A stretch of 64,000 nucleotides of DNA. Source: Siphonodentalium dalli (Eukaryota > Mollusca > Scaphopoda > Gadilida > Siphonodentaliidae). The stretch is taken from positions 73,323,980 to 73,387,979 of the forward strand of contig CP136063.1 in the NCBI GenBank assembly GCA_032622095.1. Reading direction: 5' to 3'. Positions 56,580-64,000 of the stretch are shown here, piece by piece (within the stretch, counting starts at the first letter, position 1; every line of letters starts with the position of its first letter). Both the position numbers and the translations under genes were made by a program. The notes beneath the pieces were generated by a model. It did not search any database and was not told the DNA's origin. It saw only the letters and a list, made by a program, of their open reading frames with translations.

Positions 56580-57260
56580 TCACATTTTTTCAAATATCGG
56601 TCAAAAGAGGATCAAAATCTAGGTCAAGGGTTAAATGATAACGTTATCATATAAGCAGCTGATATCCCACACCCACACTGACCCATGTTAATAGGTCACG
56701 GTCAAACAGCAGATCACGACCATGCAATCCTATAGTAAACTATGGGGAACACCGTTAAGGAATCATGTTAACTACATATAGGTCAAAACAGGTAGGTCAG
56801 AAGAGTATTCAAATATATGTCAATGGTCAAAAAATAATATTATCTGAAAAACAGATGATATATCCCACGACAATATCCCGTGGTATAGGATGGGGATAAG
56901 AAGTTCAAATCAAATCATAGGTCATGGTCAAACAGCAGAATAATAGAATAACACCCTAGCAGTTCCATTCTATATAGAATGATATATGTAGATCAAAGGA
57001 ATAGTGTAGGCCAATATAAACAATAAATGATAGTATACCAGCAACGCAACCATGATCATATCAAAACCAAGATATTGTTCAAAACAACAATATTGGTCAT
57101 GGCCAAAACACAGATGAAAGGCAGTCCTATGCTATACAATGGGAGGGTATTTTAAAATATCGATTGAGGTCAAATAACCATATCTGATATGTATCCCATC
57201 ACCAAATGGGCCCAATGCAAATGAATAAGGGATATTTCCTATATCCACACACAATAATTA
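56580..57260 (+). repeat. Degenerate repeat of about 230 bp with AGGTCA half-sites
   Basis: Blocks such as ataggtcacggtcaaacagc (56692) and ataggtcatggtcaaacagc (56919), each near a tatccca block, recur about three times with heavy divergence. AGGTCA, the nuclear-receptor half-site, appears repeatedly as a consequence. No gene. Confidence 0.5.
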
Positions 57261-58134
57261 TAAACTTTAAGATGCAGGTGAGGCGTGTGTTATTATAAAC
57301 CTATTTTCAAATATCAACACAGTCGGACAAAAATACTTTGTGCGAATGCGAAGTGTTATTAATTTCTAAACTGATTCGAGTAATGTAATCTAATAGCAAC
57401 TGTCTACGGACAGACGGACGTAATGCAAAGTAATGCAAGTAATCTGATGTTAATCATATCGAAAAAAGGCAGTAACTCCCTCAAAATAAGTCGGATCGAA
57501 ATATCAGGTGAACATGCTGGTTGGTATATATATAAATGTGACAATTTTCTTTAAATATGACCAGAAAATCACAGAATAGAAGCTGGCAAAGTTTCGGAAG
57601 GATTTGACGCACACGCTAACGGAACGACTAAAGAATGTGGGTTATCACTATAGTCCTATGACGGAACGTGGGAGGCAATAAGTCGTATACCAACTTTATT
57701 TCAATAAGTTTAAATGAAAACAAAACCAAAACCTTCCAAAAGAAAACAAAAATTATGTCTACAATGCAGCAGACCAGAAATGCTATGTATGACAGATAAG
57801 AATGTATAGCTGAGAAATAACAGCTGCGATAGTATAACGAGGATGCTAACTTATCCAAATGGTTATCCACATTGTGTCGAGGAAAACACAAACGAAAATA
57901 CAGAAAATACATGTTCACAAAATCAACGCCCTCCGTCTGTATAGATAAGCGCCAAACCCCACCGTAATGTTAAATCCCCCAAAAAATTCCAAAACAAATT
58001 ATTAGTATCCATAGGTAAGAAACATACAAACTATAGCTGAGAATATACATGTGTGTTATCCACTCCGTATTAGCTCACGTCTAAATACCTAGGCCACACC
58101 AAATTAATTGTCTGTCATATAAACGAATACAATA

Positions 58135-58138
<4 letters not shown>
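57261..58138. other. No gene recognised
   Basis: The 96-codon minus-strand frame at 57628-57918 has no recognisable domain. Confidence 0.4.

Positions 58139-58194
<56 letters not shown>
58139..58194. repeat. (TA)n microsatellite
   Basis: About 56 bases of uninterrupted TA dinucleotide. Likely length-variable. Confidence 0.95.
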
Positions 58195-58197
<3 letters not shown>

Positions 58198-59171
58198 TTG
58201 ACATGTTTTCCATAGGATGCCTAATGGGGCACATGTGCCAGAAAATATTTCTCAAATGACGTCTTTAATTTAAAGATACATAATCTGATTTAATGCCCCG
58301 AAATTACTATTTCGTTGGCTTCGGGGGTAAATAGTTATTAGATGAAGAGTAACGTCGGCAACAACACATACGGTAAGTTGTGATAGCCGATATGTGGATA
58401 CAAATCATTATCATATACTTAAATATGAATCGGTAATCATGTTTTAGTCATGCAAATAGACTGATATATAACAGCATGGCAATTTAATACATGAGAAAAT
58501 ATGTTTGTACATATTTCTGATGACACATGTTGGTGAATTGCACTAAAATTATAGGATTCACCATATATGGCCGTTGCAAACCATACCCCTCGTACAAACT
58601 GCCGGAGAAAATCATAATTATTATAGGACTTTTCGGCAAATATGAGTATTTATTGGTAATACACAAATTTGGATAACTTGGCTTTTGATGAAATTCCGTT
58701 GTTAAAGACATATTATGGACTTTTTCGGGTGCGTGAAATTGATAAGTTAGTACTCAGGCAATATGCCAACCTCGGGAATGTAGCCTTCTACTAACATCCC
58801 CAAAAATTTCAAAGAAATCGACCATACCACTCCGTGGAAAACATTGTCTGAACTACGGTCAATTTTAAATATTTACATCTCGATTCAGGATTCAACTATC
58901 GGCGATAATCTAATGATTTCGCCATCGAGAGTCACTGCATTCAATTAATATATAAGAATGACGCTGTGTATCGTCAATTTGGATATAATAGTCGTAAAAA
59001 TAACTACTTTGAGCAAGATTATTCTCAATTTCTATTTAATCACATCACTTTAATGGATGATACGGGGACCATCGAATCAGATTATTTATATTTAAATATG
59101 AGACTGAGATGGGTTATTCGCTTAGTTACTAAAGTCTTACCTTCATTTTGAAAAACGAGACTTTTGTGCTG
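58195..59171. other. No gene; relic of a MITE end and a repeated short segment
   Basis: 59053-59084 matches the MITE end at 60491-60530. 58955-59055 resembles 62936-63036 (aagaatgacg, gcaagattatt, ttctatttaatcac, atcactttaatgg), indicating a small dispersed repeat. Confidence 0.45.
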
Positions 59172-59391
59172 CTACAATCTCTTCATTTGGTGGAGGCTGG
59201 TTGGTGCAATTGTTGGAGCCAACAGTCGTGGATCTCCCGGTTGAAGTTTCTTCGGCCTCTGCATGGGCTTCTTGTCAGCAAATTTAGATGCCACGACATC
59301 CTCCATCATGCCAGGAATATAAGAATACTCCTTCACTTTTACTGGGTGCGTTGACCAAACTTTCGACCTTTTGTTGAAAGATCTTTTGTAC
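59172..59391 (-). CDS. Terminal exon of a Kolobok/THAP-type transposase-like gene
   Basis: 220 bp ending in TAG (59172-59174), after acceptor tcaatcaccag. The first base completes an Arg codon split from 59896-60060, then YKRSFNKRSKVWSTHPVKVK and EYSYIPGMMEDVV follow. The 'S-K...W...PVK..K.Y.YIP.L' pattern is how I recall a widespread family of animal transposase-like proteins ending. The remaining tail is Pro/Lys-rich. I recall the family only by pattern, so the name is tentative. Confidence 0.5.
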
Positions 59392-59895
59392 CTGGTGATT
59401 GATGAAAACATATAAATAGAATCTACAGGATGGAAATGTTTGCACAGATCATTTATAGCAACTGAATTAATGGGTGAAGGGGGGGGTCTTTGGCTGTCAA
59501 ATATTATTTTCCGAGCACGTATGGGGTGTGTGATCAAGAGGATATTAATAATTTTTTCTGCAGCAAATAAATAGCGCATTATTGAATTTCTGAGCCCAAT
59601 CATTATTCCAGTTTATAACAAGGTATTTTGCAAATGAAAATCTGCCCCAAATTTATTTGATCAGAAACGGGTATTTTGGTAAATTAGTTACAAGCGTCTT
59701 CTGTAAAGTTATTTTCACATCTTCTAAATTCTTTCTGGCAATGGACGTTTCTTTTTGAGTCACTTTATACTATTGTACCAGTTTAGTGTATATCACAAAG
59801 CATGTGACCTAAGGAGTGACATTTCATTTTGTTGTATATTGATCATGATTATCATTTTGTTCATGTTTAGGAGAGTTTCCATACACTAAACATAC

Positions 59896-60060
59896 CTTTG
59901 CTTTCCATCCTTTGTTTTCTTCAGTGCTGTGTCTTTATGATGCTCATAATCAAGTGCAGCTAGGTAGTTCCTTGCACGGTAGGATGGGTATTTGTATGCA
60001 AATCTCTTTGCAGTATACATTATACTAATCTGATGGACATTCTCCAAGTTCCCTGTGTTT
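59896..60060 (-). CDS. Internal exon of the same transposase-like gene
   Basis: 165 bp, between acceptor atatcacttcag and donor gtatgt. It reads NTGNLENVHQISIMYTAKRF, AYKYPSYRARNYLAALDYEH and HKDTALKKTKDGKQ. The family signature (H)TG-x-LE-x-(Y/V)H-s-x-x-x-K-Y-x-x-KR...R-x-x-LA-x-LD-x-(N/E)-x-(N/H) is clear. Its end phase fits exon 59172-59391 exactly. Confidence 0.6.
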
Positions 60061-60688
60061 CTGAAGTGATATTAATTGCAAATTTTATAAAGATGCACAA
60101 TCCGAATGAACACTCCGACATTACTATTTTCTTGGCTTCAATGATAAAACATTTAATTCGAGTCGAGGAACCCTCCCATCAAAGCCCAGGGTTATTAGAT
60201 ATAGATTTTTTAAATCAATTATTCTTCACCACCAATAATATTAAGTGGCCCAGTACACAGTCGACGAAAAGACCATCTCGGACCAAATTGCAGATGATGA
60301 TGGATAACTCTAAAATCAAGTGGCTTTTTGTGTCAGATATTTGAAAGGCAAATATTTTTTTAACAAAATGTAGATAAATAACAGGTTTGGGGAAATATTA
60401 TACTATAATTGCCTATGGTTCGTATTATTTGTTGTGCAATTACTTGATTCTGATTACTGAAACGGCATTAAAAAATTTTTTGTTGTTGGGATCTGATGAT
60501 ATGGGGACCATCGAATCGGATTGAGTACCTTTATATAATTATTCAAAATTGTTCTGTATTAAAATACATCATAGCAGAAATAGTTTTCGAAACACCTATA
60601 TAAGTCCCCATATTACAATATTACATACATGTTTCATTATGTAATGAAACATAAACAACTCTACATATATGCGCAAATAAGTTATTAC

Positions 60689-60896
60689 GAAAAATATATT
60701 TCTCAATCTTGTTCAGAAACCTGCTTCTGTATATGGCTTTGACTAAAGCTGTATATGGTGGTGAGTTGGGAACAAGAAAATCATCTCTGTAATCTTTAGC
60801 CAATGGTTTATGCAGGCATTCTCCTTTACCGAAGCCATTGCCAATTTTCCATTTACGTTCATTTGTCACATGACGAAGAAGACCACTCCACATTCC
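60689..60896 (-). CDS. Upstream exon of the transposase-like gene
   Basis: 208 bp after acceptor atatttacag. It reads GMWSGLLRHVTNERKWKIGN, then GECLHKPLAKDY, PPYTALVKAIYRSRFLNKIE and KYIF, before gtaata. The 'W..LL.HV.N.H.W' and 'C.H..L' blocks are typical of the family. The exon ends one base into a codon, while the next exon needs two. Either a base is missing in the T-run at the donor or the copy is decaying. Confidence 0.5.
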
Positions 60897-60960
60897 CTGT
60901 AAATATTTTACAAATATCATTAAAAATGTTGAGAACTACTGCACTTAATATCATCTAGAT

Positions 60961-61300
60961 GGCAAAGACAAGAGCTGGGCTATCGTCCGGTTCATACCTC
61001 CATGTGGCATACCCTTGGTGTGTTTTAAGTTGTCCTTGTATTGATTATCTCCACCCATTTCCATTGAGATCTGATGATACATGGCAAATTTCAATAAGAT
61101 CATATAACCCATGGATGAGATACTCCGGCACACAGGCAATAAATCGATATTTCCAGATAAACAAATATGAATGCAAACACCATTTTACACACATTTTGTT
61201 GAAAGCCCTTATGATGATGAACATCCATATAATATACCTCCAAAATTATATAAGCCATGGCTGAGATACTGGGGCTGACTGACATATAATCAACATTTCC
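60961..61300. repeat. Small diverged duplication, about 150-bp period
   Basis: cccatggatgagatactccgg (61109) and gccatggctgagatactgggg (61254) with similar following bases (aatcgatatttcc / aatcaacatttcc). No coding role seen. Confidence 0.4.
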
Positions 61301-62702
61301 AAATATTAAAACAAAGACAGATCAATAACTAGAACAGGAAACCCATACAACCTATTGAACACCCGCTGAATATCCTCATAACAGTGAACATTCAGGCCAA
61401 AATTTCGAACAGAGGCACGGTCGACACATGAGTATAGAATATGTAGCTAGTACTATTGCTTAAACCGTTTTATATGTCTGTGAGGGGATTTGAGCATCTA
61501 TTGGGCCAAGCTCTGCCGTGGACAATTGATGCAACATCCCTCAGCAGACATGAACAGTTTAAGTGACATCAATAGCTACCTTTTTTATTTATCGATTGCT
61601 CAAAACTTGCCATTTGTGAGGTAAAGTTTGTTACTTCCATTTATGAGGTCAAGCAAACTAATTAGTATTCATGACGTGGGGAAAACAAAGTCCCACCCTG
61701 TTACTCTTCTACAATAGAATTTCACTGAAAAGACATACCTTTTCATGTGGAACCTGGGCATTCAACTACTGAATGTGATTAATCATCTGAAATGTTCATG
61801 TTTACTCTGTCTTCAAACTGGTATATCATTTACCATGATAGAAAAAGAGGAAGTGTTGATACAATTGTTTAATACATTGTTCAGGCCAAACAAAATAATA
61901 CCTGTAAGACTGTGTTTAGGGTTCCATGGTCAAAAATAATTAGGGTAGGTAGATAGGATTTGTTTTTGTATTCTAAATTCTATTGGGTCATTGACATTTC
62001 AATCTAGAAAGCTTCACAATTCAGATAAATTGAAAGGTTCAATACTAAATATTGTTAATCTTGAATTAGTCAGAGCACTAGACTATTAATAAATAAAACA
62101 TCTAAATCTTTTTAATAAGAGAGGTTTGAAAATGGGTAAGATACCTTTTGATGCCCATCCCACTGAGCAAAAAACAATATCTGGGTTTACAGTCCAATAA
62201 CAAGTTTTGGGTAGCCAACTTTTTCTAGGGTAGGTAGGGAAACCCTAAACACACAGGTGGGTATTTTTTTTGGCCTTACTTACATTTTCCGATAGTGCGA
62301 CGAATAAAAAATTTCTGGAAAACAAGGCTTTATTTACCTTTAAATCTTGTTCCTTTGATTTTCAATGGACCTGTTTGATATCATAACGCTTGGGAAATAC
62401 CACTCTCTATGTTCAAGGTGTCCAATTGACCTGCATGTAGACATACAAGCAACATAAACCCCACCCAGAAATAATCTCTTGGAACTAGAAACACAAATAA
62501 ATTACCCTAAACATAACAGTTGTAAAATTTATATTACAATTATTTCAAACATTTCCCAATCAATGGTATATATTGAAACCTGAAACCTAGTTACTCTATG
62601 CATGACATTATGAACTGTAATCTCACCAGAATTTACAGGGACGTCACGAGTGATGACCCACCCCACCCAAGGCATGTATAACGTTGAACATTAACAAGTT
62701 AC
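61301..62702. other. No gene recognised
   Basis: Probably intron of the minus-strand gene if 62703-62867 belongs to it. gggtaggtagataggat and gggtaggtagggaaaccc (about 61942 and 62228) are short repeated strings. Confidence 0.4.
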
Positions 62703-62867
62703 CTCGATCCTCCACTAGACATGCTGGAAATATCACTGGTGTGCACATCAGGTACAACAGCGGTACCGGTACCAAATAATCGTGGAGTCGATGTAATACT
62801 AGTATGAATTGCAGAGCTTGTGCTGGACACAGTAGGCTGTGGACTAGAAGCTTTGCTGGCAAACAAT
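62703..62867 (-). CDS. Possible Ser/Thr-rich linker exon upstream
   Basis: 165 bp between a strong acceptor (ttttcttccag) and donor gtaact on the minus strand. It is open throughout and encodes LFASKASSPQPTVSSTSSAI and more Ser/Thr-rich sequence. Such a linker would fit between an N-terminal DNA-binding domain and the catalytic part of the gene downstream. Its phase does not match 60689-60896 directly, so at least one exon would be missing. Confidence 0.3.
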
Positions 62868-63693
62868 CTGGAAGAAAAGAAAAAAAACACATCTGTAGTT
62901 TGTGCTTTTGTACTTATTTTATTGATATATATAATGTAAGAATGACGGTGTGTGTTGTAAATGTTTTCTTTCAGCAAGATTATTTTAGAGTTCTATTTTA
63001 TCACCCTCTACTTGAGCGTTTCGCATCACTTTAATGGTTATATTCACCACATTGAGAAAGACAACAGACCCATATTATTGCAATATATTGTGTTAAAAAT
63101 GGCATATTACTGTGCTTCTGTAATTACATGTACCGTACTGCATCTAATAATAATATTACCACACAGAAGAATGAGAAGAGCAAATGATTATTTATTAGCT
63201 TACCAATTATAAACAAACAATAAAAAAATAATAACGCAAATATGTCACACCTGGAAGGGAAGCCGAGCAACTTGAGGCAAACTAAAATATGGAAGCGTTG
63301 TTGTGGAAAGTTTAATATTGATTCGCCGGAATAATCACTTCAAAAGATTATTGTCTCCGCACATCGAAAGGAACAACAAATCACAAAAACTTTCGCTTCG
63401 TTTTTTGTGATACCATTTGGAATTTAATTAAAACCTTATTTATTTGAGACTTATATGTCGACTATATGTGATTAAACTGAGAACAGTCACAGTGAGATTA
63501 TACAAATTATCAATCAATGTGTGTGCATTTATGATGAAAATAGTTTCAAAACACAATACAACAATAAGACCAATCATGCAAGAGCAAGACTGGTACCGGC
63601 GCACAATTTGCCACAAATACACATGCGATGCATTTATGTATAAAATGTAATTTACTAGTAACTATGTCCCCATGACAGTGATCAGGAAGCAGG
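62868..63693. other. No confident gene
   Basis: After an acceptor-like tttctttcag, 62976-63036 encodes QDYFRVLFYHPLLERFASL and a stop. This vaguely recalls hAT-type transposase text but is too short to call. Confidence 0.3.
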
Positions 63694-63826
63694 GGCTAGC
63701 AGGAAGACAGCCCGATAGGGCTAGGCTACCCCGACAATATACTGCTTTACCTTATTATGTATTTCTGCCATTGTATAATTCATGTATATTGTAAATAAAT
63801 TATCCTATCCTACCCTATCCTATCAA
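63694..63826 (+). mobile_element. SINE-like repeat with CCTAT tail
   Basis: Same family as 7818-7938: ggctagcaggaagacagccc, gatagggctaggctacccc, a middle with tgtaaataaattatcc, then repeated ctatcctaccctatcctat. The short tandem tail is typical of reverse-transcribed copies of some LINE/SINE families. Confidence 0.7.
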
Positions 63827-64000
63827 TATGCACCAATGATCACTAGCTGATAACTTTTATTGCAGTTTGGTCATTGAAAAATAAATGCCTTTAATACTTT
63901 ATCAGAACTACGAAAGAAAAGTTGTCTGAATTGAAGCAGGCGACAATTATTTACGGCATCGTTTCAATCTTACGTTGTCTGAGAATGGTGTGCACATATG
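63827..64000. other. No gene recognised at the right edge
   Basis: AT-rich sequence running off the window. Confidence 0.4.

Noticed and set aside
62976-63036. hAT transposase exon
   Set aside because: Only about 19 codons resemble the family and a stop follows. A similar segment at 58955-59055 shows it belongs to a small repeat.

Overview
The window is AT-rich, intron-bearing animal DNA. It holds one host gene that I recognise with confidence, an ionotropic glutamate receptor (iGluR), spread over short exons with long introns. Almost everything else is mobile or repetitive DNA: a Ty3/gypsy-type LTR retrotransposon, an endonuclease-type LINE, a Helitron, Merlin-like transposases, TTAA-flanked MITEs, minisatellites and very long G/C homopolymer runs. 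This mixture suits a marine invertebrate genome, perhaps lophotrochozoan. I cannot name the species.

Layout. 1-2022: right end of a TTAA MITE, a 580-bp TTAA MITE and a LINE tail remnant. 2023-17814: a tandem duplication of a roughly 4-kb unit (A 2023-6091, B 6092-17814). Each unit carries a broken RecQ-like helicase exon, palindrome/CRE elements and a broken Merlin-like (IS1595/ISXO2-type) transposase, all on the minus strand. Unit B is interrupted by a complete, young LTR retrotransposon (8620-16408, 5-bp target duplication TGAAC) and by a 121-bp SINE-like insertion (target duplication ATAG). Unit A instead carries a 319-bp palindrome/CRE insertion. 18-25.5 kb: MITEs, a GC-rich island and diverged tandem repeats. 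25559-28748: a minisatellite of about 38 copies with three unit lengths.

29-50.5 kb: the plus-strand iGluR gene, with clear exons at 36721, 38793, 41532, 45211, 48909 and 50164, and weaker ones at 29293 and 50431. It encodes parts of the amino-terminal domain, the S1 ligand-binding half, M1, the pore loop and M3. Its introns contain an antisense LINE (about 30.7-35.6 kb) that is itself split by a 911-bp Helitron, further LINE fragments, a TTAA MITE with two mutually inverted 69-bp palindromes, an AT-rich 41-bp minisatellite and several hairpins. The receptor has Glu at the Q/R/N selectivity position of the pore, which is the most interesting protein-level observation. I did not find the S2 half or M4.

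50.5-64 kb: tRNA-SINE-like sequence, G/C-rich tandem repeats, more MITEs, a (TA)n tract, and a minus-strand multi-exon gene (59172-60896, perhaps extending to 62867) resembling the Kolobok/THAP-linked transposase-type proteins of animals. A SINE-like repeat lies near the right edge.

Most gene calls are exon-level calls from conserved motifs and splice sites read by eye. Alignments, transcripts and repeat libraries would be needed to confirm boundaries.
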